From assembly GCA_963969345.1 (NCBI GenBank), contig OZ017770.1, forward strand, positions 3,047,246 to 3,111,245: 64,000 bases of DNA, read 5' to 3'. Positions 23,390-32,813 of the stretch are shown one piece after another. Both the position numbers and the translations under genes were made by a program. The notes beneath the pieces were generated by a model that saw only the letters and a program-made list of their open reading frames with translations, did no database searches and was not told the origin of the DNA. This DNA is from Turbatrix aceti (Eukaryota; Nematoda; Chromadorea; Rhabditida; Panagrolaimidae). Each line of letters starts with the position of its first letter. Within the stretch, counting starts at the first letter, position 1.

Positions 23390-26009
23390 ATGATTTATCT
23401 GCTTTGCCTTGTGGCTACTGCAATAGTTGCTATTTTGACCCGATTTAGTCTGCGATCGAAGTATTTTCGTCAAAAAATTGCTTCAACGTCTGAGGGTTAG
23501 TTGTTTTTTTTGCATTCTGTTATTTTCAATGCTGTTGGTTATCAAAAAATTTTTAGCGACCAAACCTGATTCCGGGCAACCGTCTTCGAGCAGCTCTTTT
23601 TTTGGTGAGTACTTTTTTTTTGAGTTGTAAATAGATAGCGATAATTTTTCGATTGTACATAGTCTACTTTTAAGCGCCACGAAAACAACCATCGTGGAAT
23701 CCTGTACATGAAAAAAGCGAACCACAACTCAGGTTGTACAACAGTTTGACCCGAAGCAAAGATGTTTTCAAGCCAATTAATGGAAATCAAGTGAAATTTT
23801 ACCTTTGCGGACCCACGGTTTACGATTCTGCTCACATGGGACACGCAAGGGCCTACGTCACGTTCGACGTTGTTCGCCGGGTGCTTGGACAATACTTCAA
23901 TTACGACGTTCTCTATGTGATGAATATTACCGATATTGATGACAAAATAATCAAACGGTAGGGTTATCGAAATGACAAGGGTATTAATTAAAAAATCTTG
24001 TTTAGCGCACGACAGAATTTTTTATTTTCCAACTACGTGCAAAAACAGGGTGACAATCTTATCGCTATACTGGGTGATGTAATCCAAGCCCTCGACTACT
24101 ATCGGAAAAACGTAGAAGTAGAAACAGATCCGGAAAAAAAGAAAATGCTCAATGACATGATCAACAACGTTCACCAAGCCGCGTTATGGACCGAAAATCA
24201 AGTTGAATTGGACAAAAATGGAAATATCGCAGATCAATGCAGTCAAATTCTTGCAAGCGCTAAGGATGTTCTGTCCGCCTGGCTGGACGTTCAATTTGGA
24301 GATGAAGTCACTGATCACAGCATTTTTGCAAAACACGCTGCGAGTTTTGAAAAAGAATTCCTTCGCGACATGAAGTCACTCAACGTTCTGCCTCCAAATG
24401 TTTTAACGCGAGTCAGCGAGTACATCCCTGAAATCATCGCCTACGTCCAGCGCATCGTCGATAACGGATACGCATATGAAACCAAGGACGGCTCGGTGTA
24501 CTTTGACACTGTAAAATTCCAAAAAAGCGGCAAGCATTTCTACGCCAAACTTGTTCCTGAAGCCTACGGCGATGTTGAAAACGAAGCAAAGCACATGAAG
24601 GAAAGTGAAGGTGAGCTAACCTTTGGCAGTGACAAACAGCATGACAAGAAGAACGCTTCTGATTTTGCCTTGTGGAAAGCCTCAAAATCAGGTGAACCAT
24701 TTTGGGAGAGTCCCTTTGGAAAAGGCCGTCCTGGATGGCATATCGAATGCTCAGCCATGAGCAATGCGGTGTGCGGTGACAAGCTTGACATTCATGGCGG
24801 AGGATTTGATTTGAAATTCCCGCATCACGACAACGAAATCGCTCAATGCGAAGCTCACTTCGACGATCCCCAATGGGTGAACTATTTTCTTCACTGCGGC
24901 ACGCTACGAATCGCTGGGTCAAAGATGTCCAAAAGCCTCAAAAATTTTATTTCCATCAGAGAAGCACTTGAAAAGCACAGCGCTCGACAGCTTCGGATAC
25001 TCTTTCTAATGACTGCGTGGAACGACATTCTAGACTTCAACGTGCAATACATAGAAAAAGCCTGCCACTTCGAAAAGCTTACACGGGATTTCTTCCTTCT
25101 AGTCAAAGATTTACAACGCAAGAGTGCAACCGGAGATTTACCAGATTTGATTAAATACGGCGAATTTGAGTTGGAATATCAAGAAAAAATTTCGGTACTA
25201 AAGCAAGAAATTCATGAAGCTCTCTGTGATTCTATCAACATCCCAGTAGTTCTCGACAAACTCAGATCAATGATTCAGCTCGGAAATCACTACGTCACAA
25301 CGACCGAAACCAATGGAAATATGAACACGGAACTCTTAGTCAGTACAGCAAGTTATGTGACCAACATGCTGCGCATTCTCGGTGTCATCAATAATCCCAA
25401 CGATGACTTTATCGGATATCCTTCAAAAATTGCAGCGTAAGTATTGATTTTTAGTTTTAATTGCTAATTAGTTATGTCACCATTTTTTGCAGAAATGAGA
25501 CAGAAAACAAAGAACAAATTGTTCTACCATACCTCACAGCGCTGTCAGATTTTCGACAAAAAGTCAGAGAAATTGCTCGCAAAGACAAAAACATTGACAT
25601 ATTGGTTGAATGTGACAAGATTCGGGACGACATTCTTCCCCGATTGGGTGTACGCTTTGAAGATCGTATTACGCAGACGTGCATCAAACTGGAAGATCCC
25701 GAATTGCTTCTCAAAGAAATTGAACAGAATAAAATTATTCAAGATCAAAAAAGAAAAGAGAAATCCTTGAAAAAAGCATGCAAACCAAAAGCTGCCAAGA
25801 AACAACTTCCACCCAATCTATGGTTTTTGCAAGGTCCAGATGCGGATAAGTATTCTCAGTACGACGACCTGGGTATACCAACACACAACGCTAACGGTGA
25901 TGAGGTGTCAAAAAAACTACGCAGCAAGCTTGAAAAAATTTGGAGAACTTATCAAAAAGCCTACGAACAACAGACGGCACAAAACGAGGTCATATCTTCT
26001 CAATCATAA
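23390..26009 (+). CDS. Cysteinyl-tRNA synthetase, cytosolic-type, with a hydrophobic N-terminal extension
   Basis: Charges tRNA-Cys with cysteine. Five exons (23390-23495, 23557-23604, 23675-23957, 24006-25436, 25493-26009) join in phase to 794 residues. Class I signatures: HMGH at 105-108 and KMSKS near 453. Zinc ligands typical of CysRS are visible: Cys96 (YLCGPTVYD), the Cys in HIECSAM and the His in FPHHDNE. The long insertion between the two halves of the Rossmann fold and the Lys-rich C-terminal extension match animal cytosolic enzymes. Unusual: the open frame begins with [19 protein letters not shown] then a basic RSKYFRQK, so the N-terminus looks like a membrane anchor or mitochondrial leader rather than a soluble start. 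The first two small exons could be optional, giving alternative localisation; no other in-frame ATG occurs before the catalytic core until well into it. AATAAA follows near 26046. Confidence 0.93.
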
Positions 26010-26543
26010 CGCTGCATTTTGGGTTACCGGTGCTTTACATATTGCTATAAATAAATATTGACCGTTAATAGTAAAAACTTGACTATCAAAATTAGCATGA
26101 AGCTTTGATTGCTATGCATATACATAAAAACAACGTGCTCAGTGTGCTCCTTGTTACAGCAGTATACAACGAAAGAAAGACGCGTAGTTTTTTTTTGCAT
26201 TCCCGTTCATCGTGTGTGATCTCATTTATATACAAATGAAAGACAAACAAGCTTCAATAAATGTTATCAGACTAAATTTCTTCTGATATGGCGATTGGTT
26301 CATAATGCTCGACGTTCTATTGACGGAGTCTAGCAGACTGATTGTTCGGAAAAAACAATGCAAAAAAATCGAAAGAAAAAGTTCTAACTATCACAATGTT
26401 TTATTACGCATTAGTGATTTTATTTTATTTATTTATTTATACATGCACAAAAGAAACATGCAACAACACAAAAAAATAATAAAAGAAAACATGGAAAGAG
26501 GGGTATTTATGAACCAGGGAAGGGCATACAGCTGTTTTTTTTT

Positions 26544-26840
26544 GTTCTCGAACGAACACGAACATTTTGTTAATTTTGTTCCAGAAATCGAACAAACGCG
26601 AACATTTTTGCCAATGTTCTCGAACTTTTTATTGCCGAAGGCAATTGACACTATTTGCCATTTTTGGAAAATAACATCAATTTCGGCATCATTAAACCGA
26701 TTTTACCTATATCTTGTTCGTTTTATCTGTTCGGAAAATTTATCTTTGTTCGCGAACGAAGTCGAACAAAGCAAATCTGTTCTCGAACGAACACGAACGC
26801 AAAAATTTTAATTTGTTTGCGAGCGAACACGAACGTTCGC
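26544..26840. repeat. Low-complexity CGAAC-rich repeat tract
   Basis: CGAACGAACACGAAC and close variants recur near 26549, 26595, 26750, 26783 and 26821, in both orientations (GTTCG/CGAAC), separated by T-rich spacers. The open frame of 168 codons that crosses it is a by-product of this simple composition. It may be the decayed body of a small transposon; no clear target duplication was found. Confidence 0.5.
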
Positions 26841-26947
26841 CCCTCTCTCCTCTCAAACCCCCCTCACAGCGGCCGCACCTGTGGCGGTGGATGGTGCAGC
26901 CGCAATAAGGGGGGGGGGGATAAACTGCAGTTCAACATCGGCTTCAG

Positions 26948-27290
26948 CTGAAATGAAGAAAATAATAACAAAAATGTTGTCACATATTTTTAAAAAAACT
27001 TACAACCAAAGCTTCCGTGGGGGGTATTCATCCGCCTTCAACTCCCCAGACTGATGCCGGTTGGCATCGCAGCCTCTGAAGATTGCAGAGTGAGGGTGCC
27101 AATTGCTGACAATGAAAAGAAAATTTGATTTTCGGGATGTGGCTAAAATAAAGAAATAAATAACAAAAACGATGTCATATGTTTAAAAACTTACTTTTTG
27201 GTCCAGTTATGGGGGCAAAAACCTCCCTCCGTAACTCTGCTTCATCACTGTCGGGGATAATGTATTAGTACCTAAAAAAATTAAAGTAAA
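26948..27290 (-). pseudogene. Possible exon-intron remnant with two similar introns
   Basis: On the minus strand, two GT-AG intron-like segments (27143-27194, 52 nt; 26948-27003, 56 nt) are very alike, both running from GTAAGTTTTT through a TATGTGACA-like core and TTTTTGTTATT to TTTAG or TTCAG. Between them an open frame (contains SNWHPHSAIFRG) continues in phase from a block to the right (SDEAELRREVFAPITG). The frame meets a stop right after the second intron and no start is visible upstream. It could be the 3' end of a broken gene or transposon-derived. No family recognised. Confidence 0.3.
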
Positions 27291-27548
27291 AAAAATTGTT
27301 TCGCTTTTCCTTATCTACGTAAAAAAACAAGCAAAAATGAATAAATATAACAAAGAAAGCGTAGCAATCATAAAAAAATATCTTTATTATTGTCCTTTGT
27401 TCGCAGACAGCTGGAAAAAAAAAGTTGCTTCAAGAACACAAATGCGCACGCGCTGTGCGCTAAGACTTGCGCTTTCTTTTGTCGCATTTTTTGTGGTTTC
27501 TGTGCGCTCGATCTGTTAGTGTGTCTGATACATTTCGCTTTTGTCGCC

Positions 27549-28333
27549 ATGAGCAATGTTGTGAGTAAGCGTATCCTCAGTGAGGTCCGTGAGCTCATGG
27601 TTACCTCCGTTGCGATCGGAAACACGGTGAGTAGGCATAATGGTTGGCCATTTATGTAAAAGCTTGTTTTTTATAGGCCGATGACTCGGGAGTTAGCGTT
27701 CAGCCGATTACCGAGAACATGCAGCAGCTTGAGGCTATCATTGTCGGCCCCGATGACACTCCGTACGAAGGTGGAATCTTCCGTCTCAATGTAAAGTTCC
27801 CTGCCAACTATCCTTTCAACCCTCCCGAAGTAGGTTTTTTTTTGTTGCTATGGTCATGGGTTGCATGCGTGCGTTGTTTTTATAGGTCGTGTTCACCACT
27901 CCTATCTGGCACCCCAACATCAGCAGCGTGACTGGCGTTATCTGCCTGGACATCCTCAAGAGCAAGTGGGCTGCCGCTCTCACGCTTCGCACCGTTCTCA
28001 TCAGCATCCGTGTCCTGCTCTCCGAGCCCGTCCCTGAGGATCCCCAGGATGCCGTCGTCGCCAAGCAGTTCATGGACAAGAAGGATCTCTTCAGCGTAAG
28101 TTTTTCACATTAACAGCCAAAATCAGTCATGTATATGCCAACTTTAGCTCACCGCGAACATCTGGACCCACATTTTCGCCGATGGCAAGGTTGTCGATCA
28201 GAGCGGGTACCAGGCTGCCAAGTCGAAGGTTGAGTCTCTCGTTGACATGGGTATCGCCAAGGAGAAGGCCATCCGCTTCCTCAGCTACGCCAACTGGGAT
28301 ATCAACGCTGCGATCGAGAAGGCTTACGACTAG
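27549..28333 (+). CDS. ube2k: Ubiquitin-conjugating enzyme E2 K (UBE2K/E2-25K, UBC-20 type)
   Basis: Accepts ubiquitin from E1 and builds mainly Lys48-linked chains. Four exons (27549-27626, 27677-27829, 27886-28095, 28148-28333) encode 208 residues. The UBC fold carries the HPN motif ([17 protein letters not shown]) with catalytic Cys97, followed by the family-typical [16 protein letters not shown]-terminal UBA domain ([17 protein letters not shown]) identifies the UBE2K subfamily, the E2 class with a fused UBA. Exons are markedly richer in GC and C-ending codons than neighbouring genes, as expected for high expression. The COX17 gene starts 184 bp downstream on the same strand, a spacing compatible with an operon. 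Confidence 0.97.
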
Positions 28334-28503
28334 TCGTCTTGCAAACTCGATGAATGATAAATTGGCGGGCTTATGATATTTTGTTTGTTTTTTATTAAAA
28401 TTGATCTTTGAAATGACGCTTTTAAGACTTTTTGAACGGTTTTCAACCGAATGTTTTATATTGGGAGCTTTGACATTTTGAGTTGACTTTTCATGTGCTC
28501 ATA

Positions 28504-28513
28504 ATACTTGCAG
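28504..28513 (+). promoter_or_regulatory. Acceptor-like site just before the COX17 start
   Basis: AATACTTGCAG ends 4 nt upstream of the COX17 ATG, with no recognisable donor exon between it and the UBE2K stop. In nematodes such a site before a downstream same-strand gene usually marks trans-splicing of a leader. Inference only. Confidence 0.4.
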
Positions 28514-28517
28514 CGCG

Positions 28518-28741
28518 ATGGTTAAGACACCTGTTGGAGCGGACGGAAAGCCGTTGAAGCCTTGCTGCGTCTGTCTTGAGACCAAAAAGGTTGTTTCTTA
28601 TGCTTCGTCACGCTTAACGCTAGCTTGTATGTGCTTTTTCAGGAACGTGACGAATGCGTCTTACTCAACGGCGAAGAACACTGTCTGCCGTTCATTGAAT
28701 CCCACAAGAAGTGCCTTCGTGATCTTGGCTTCGAAATCTAG
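28518..28741 (+). CDS. cox17: Cytochrome c oxidase copper chaperone COX17
   Basis: Delivers Cu(I) in the mitochondrial intermembrane space to SCO1 and COX11 for assembly of cytochrome oxidase. Two exons (28518-28589, 28643-28741) encode 56 residues. The copper-binding Cys-Cys pair is in KPCCVC, and the twin CX9C motifs (C-LETKKERDE-C and C-LPFIESHKK-C) form the disulphide-locked hairpin imported through MIA40. Length is close to animal orthologues (about 63). It lies 184 bp after UBE2K on the same strand and converges on the astacin gene, with only 109 bp between the stop codons. Confidence 0.97.
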
Positions 28742-28850
28742 TCCCCTGCTTTAACAAATGTTGAATTGTTGATTGTTTAGATGAGTAAATAGCTACACTA
28801 GCGTCTGTGAAGGAATTACAAAGACAAAAAATGGGGAAGCAATAATTTAT

Positions 28851-30311
28851 TCACTCTTTCTTGCAGTGGTTACAGGTGAACGGGCAATAGGCTTTCATGA
28901 CAAAGAAAAATGAGACTTTTTTGCAGTACTCTTTGAAGTTTGGACAATCCAAAAAGTGATCGCTACACTGCGCTTTAGTTGTGCTTTCTGAAAAAAAAAT
29001 TAATTGTGATGTAGGGACGCAAGTTTGACGTTTCTCTTACCGTTTGGCGTCGGAGTCGTGATGTCGCTGACATGTTTTTTCAGCGGGGTTTCGTCGTCCG
29101 TAGTCGTGCTCACGTTTGGCGGCTCGGTCGCTTCGGCAAAAGGTGTGGTTGGCTTTTCTTTGACATATTTTTCGTTTCCGTCATACTTGTTTGAACATTG
29201 GTAGAGTTTTTCTATCTGAAATCATTGTTTTATAAGATTCAAGTTGTTGAAGGCGAACCTTGACGACGTCCATGTCTGATAGGTCACCAGCAGTTCCAAT
29301 GACTTCGGTAAAGCCGTCTACGACTGTTTCTATGGTATTTTGACCATTTCTGCTGAAGGCGGTTGAATCGTAGTGCATGATTGACCGGTAGTCGTACTCT
29401 TCACCGAGAGTGTCTTGCAGCGCCGTAGAAACGATGTCGAATTGCGATTTCATGCCCGGAAGGATGTTGTCCCACCTGATTCTGATGTGGTCGTCTCTGT
29501 CTGCAATTTTTTTCAAATATTTGCAAATCCCTTGGAATTTGGAACTCACCAAATCGTGAATGTTCATGCCAGAAGCCAAGAGAATGCATAAGTTCGTGAA
29601 CGACAATTTCGTGGAACAGACATCCTCGACCGAGTGATAATTCTTGTTTACCTCCCGTTCTTCCCACTTGTGAATAGCATCTAAGTAAGATAAGTGAATA
29701 GACTCAATTAGTTTTTAACAACTGCCGGTAAACTTCAAGAAATACTTACCCAAATCCCTTGGTTATGTATAAGTAATCAGTTTCATCAGCTCGCGGTTGA
29801 AATCGAATGCACGTCTTTCTTTTATACGTTTGAAAAGCTTTTTCAATCAATCTAATTTCTGATTGGCCTGAATAAAAAAACAGGCGGTTTTATCTGATTA
29901 TATAGATACTCAGAAAACTTACTTACTGAATGCTTCGTCCATTTCGTATGGAACGGTCGCGTTTTTCCACATGAGTTGTTTGTTTTTGAGCGCGTTTAGC
30001 ATCACCGACTTGCTACCCTAAACAATTTTGTAAAATTTGTTTAAAGCCGGAATAAATAATAAAAATAACATTTTGACGGTAAACAATGTTCCAGACAGTC
30101 GAAAACTTACTATTGAATTCAGCATTCTTGGATCGACGCCATCGATGTCGCCTTGGAACTTTCCTGAGTGAATCCATAGGGGATCAGGCCGATGTGGATT
30201 GTAGGCAGGAAACGAGAGGCTATCGGTCAGGGAGTAGAATAGTGAACTAATCTGTGGCGTAACTACGGGCAAGTAAATGGCGGCAAGAATGAGCGAATAG
30301 TGTAAATTCAT
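28851..30311 (-). CDS. Secreted astacin metalloprotease with C-terminal ShKT domain
   Basis: Seven exons (30111-30311, 29927-30017, 29750-29867, 29550-29680, 29259-29500, 29041-29215, 28851-28987) encode 364 residues. A signal peptide ([19 protein letters not shown]) precedes a pro-region. The catalytic domain has [15 protein letters not shown] (zinc His165, His169, His175; base Glu166) and the Met-turn SIMHYD. A Thr/Pro-rich linker leads to a six-Cys ShKT module (QCSDHFLDC then CPFTCNHC) at the C-terminus. ShKT is a common accessory fold and here is part of an enzyme, not a toxin. There is no EGF or CUB domain. This layout is typical of nematode NAS proteases acting in cuticle, hatching or digestion. 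The AATAAA signal overlaps the TGA stop codon, giving an extremely short 3' UTR. Confidence 0.95.
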
Positions 30312-31633
30312 GCCACCAAACACCCCTGATCAAAAGCTGAGCAGTAACAATAGTACCGCTTTGCGGGACCGTAGCTGGTGATCAAGAATACGATTTTTTG
30401 AGTTTTTATTTACAAGTCGCAGAACGACACAATAAGACGAAGCCAGTTTGCAAAAACGCCTCTCTCAAAAGGGGGACCACCTCTTGACCAGTCGTCTCGG
30501 ATGCGGGAGGAGAGGGAATAGGGGTTTAAGTCTGGAGCAAGACCCTTCTTCCAGATCGTTTTGTTCTGATCGATGCATCTCACCTTTGTACAAAAACAGG
30601 GGGAAAGAGGGGAGGGAGACAGGACGAAGGGGTCTGTCTAACTACCTCCTTCGCAGACTCCCGATTCATTTCATCAAATTTTTTTTCTGTTTCTTCACAC
30701 TCACAATAAGCTAGCAAGATGAGCTCTTTTTAAGTGAGTTTTTTTGTGTAACAGTTGTCCGGTGAATGGTTCTTCTTTGAACTTTTGTTTCCCCATTCAG
30801 CATTTTTGTTCGCAGTCGTGACCTGTGGGTTTCCGGAATTTTTGGGTCCATGTTTGTTGAATTCTTTCCGGCCAAGTTTTGGGTTGTGTGAACATCGAAA
30901 GCAGCAATAAATTTTGATGACAGACAAAAAAAACAGCTTACAAGCAGTAAATGTTAACGAGTTGGTCGGTATGAGGCGGCTGCTTACTTATTTAAATGAG
31001 CACATTGTTGGTATGCCATGACAGTAATTGTATACACTTATTATGAATGCCTCGAGTGTTTTTGCAAACCTATGGCAAAAAACATTATCCGCCAAATGTC
31101 TGTATCAAGCACGGCATGATAAACGGGCGAAAAATAATTTTATGCCGACAGTGACATGGTAATTGACCGGGTTTATGGGAAAAAAGCTATTTTTGTTCCA
31201 ACAAGTAATTGCAATCCACATTTCAAAAAATAACTTTCACAGAAACAAAGCACGCACCGTTACATTCAGAAAAGCTTTTCGAAAGCTTGACAATCGAGGT
31301 TTTCGCATAATTATACTTTTTTTGCACCCAAGCATTGAGTTGAACCGTGCTCATTCTCTGGCAGACTAAATCAAAGGCAACATGCGCTGTGACGAATATG
31401 CACAGCAAGACTCTCTTCGCCCACGCTGTCATTGGGGGGGCTCATAGCTTTTGTTGCATCGGCAAAGCCCCGTTCACTATGAAATACCATGGAAACGGTG
31501 TTCAGTTTTGCAAATTGGTTATTCATGCAAGTGACCAGCGGTCATTACTACTTTGTTGCCACCACCAGAGGCGTTGAGTTGGTTGTTGGAATATTTTTGA
31601 ATATAGACAGACCACAGGTAGTGGGATAGCTGC
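30312..31633. other. Intergenic, divergent promoters
   Basis: Spacer between the astacin gene and an unknown membrane-protein gene. G-rich and C-rich patches occur at 30460-30640. No coding exon supported. Confidence 0.5.
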
Positions 31634-32813
31634 ATGAAGTGTCAAAGTATGCTACTACTACTATTTTTGACGATCTTTGGAATCACCCCCTGCTGGGCCT
31701 TTGATTGGGGTGATTGGCACAAAATTTCTGTCGTCGGTGCTACGCTAATTTTTTTTGGCCTCGGCTTTTTTGGCATTGTTTACGTTGCCTATCTGGGATG
31801 TATGAGGCCTTTTTTTGACAACTTCAGGGAAGAGGTCTGCTTTTCTAATGTCTTTTTCAGTCCTAAAATTACTTCCGCCGTCTTTTAGGTCGTGCAAACG
31901 CATAGAACGTGGCATCCTTGGCCAATAGGCTCCGTAAGATGGCAACTACAGCGGTTGCGTGAGTTATTGCTCCCACCAAAAAAATTCATAAATGCAAGAC
32001 AAAAATACTTTTAGTCCGAACTGACCGCTCGGGTCGCACTAGCTTTCCTGCAACATCTCCGCTGGTACGAGAACAAGTTTGATTAGTGTTTAATTATGAA
32101 AGGAATTTTTTTGCAGCCGCAGAAGCCTTTGAGTGCTGAGTATCTCAACGTACCGACTCTACAAAACACACTTGTCCAGCCTGCTCCTTACTACCTCACC
32201 TCTGACAACTTTCCGACTCTTAGGTCGACGGATTCCGCTTTCAATCAACCATACTCAATTCCCCACAGGTCAAAACAAATTTCACAATTCGAAAGTATGT
32301 TTTTCGGCTGGGCCATGCCCATGGGTGATGAATTGTTGTTGTATTTTTTTCCCGAGACATTTAGAAGAAAATTGATAGTTTCATTTAGACCTAAAACTTG
32401 GTCGTTGAACTCCGCATGCAAAAAGAAGTAAAATATACACGGACCATCCAATTTAAAAAAAAAGAGAATATAATGACACAATTTTGAGTCAAAAATATAG
32501 CCTGTGGCGTAATCAATTTTTTTTCAGTTGCTGCTGTTGATTACCTTATTTTGTTGTCGTTTTAGATAAGCCAATTTTTGAAGAATACACTATTACTCGT
32601 GAAGAAAGTTTCACGAGTCGAGGCGGCAGAGACGGCCAAAGCCGTCAGGGTGGCAGTTTGTTGGCTAGCGGTTATAATCAAGCCGCAAATATCCAAGAAG
32701 GCATGACGCATGCGTTCAACATGCCGCCCGGGGATACGAAAATTATTCGTACGACTACCATGACTACCCGTCAGAGTCAGCGCAGCAAGTCCGCCGGATC
32801 TACTTTTATTTAA
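31634..32813 (+). CDS. Unknown single-pass membrane protein with signal peptide
   Basis: Five exons (31634-31834, 31889-31958, 32015-32076, 32117-32294, 32566-32813) join in phase to 252 residues. A signal peptide (LLLLFLTIFGITPCWA) is followed by a short Trp-rich lumenal stretch (FDWGDWHK) and a transmembrane helix (VGATLIFFGLGFFGIVYVAY). The remaining three quarters is a basic, Pro/Ser/Thr/Gln-rich tail ending in RTTTMTTRQSQRSKSAGS-like sequence, probably cytoplasmic and disordered. Intron phases decide the model: the donor GTGAGT at 31959, not the nearby GTAAGA, keeps the frame. I do not recognise the family. The lumenal part is only about 10 residues, so it resembles a small adaptor or structural protein more than a receptor. 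Confidence 0.7.

Larger units (their letters stand above)
26010..27548. other. Intergenic with repetitive and degenerate sequence
   Basis: Between the synthetase and UBE2K genes. It holds a tract rich in GAACGAACACGAAC-like words, a poly-G run near 26911, and two short exon-like blocks on the minus strand separated by two near-identical introns. No intact gene seen apart from possible remnants described separately. Confidence 0.5.

Noticed and set aside
24434..24922. Minus-strand open frame of 162 codons
   Set aside because: Antisense to the main cysteinyl-tRNA synthetase exon; composition explained by that gene.
26305..26811. Plus-strand open frame of 168 codons
   Set aside because: Created by the CGAAC-rich simple repeat; no domain, no splice structure.
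30730..30927. Minus-strand 65-codon basic frame
   Set aside because: Starts without ATG, is low complexity (Asn/Lys/Ser) and has no partner exon.
31931..31940. Alternative donor GTAAGA in exon 2 of the unknown membrane-protein gene
   Set aside because: Using it shifts exon 3 into a frame that hits a stop in exon 4; the GTGAGT at 31959 keeps the whole gene open.
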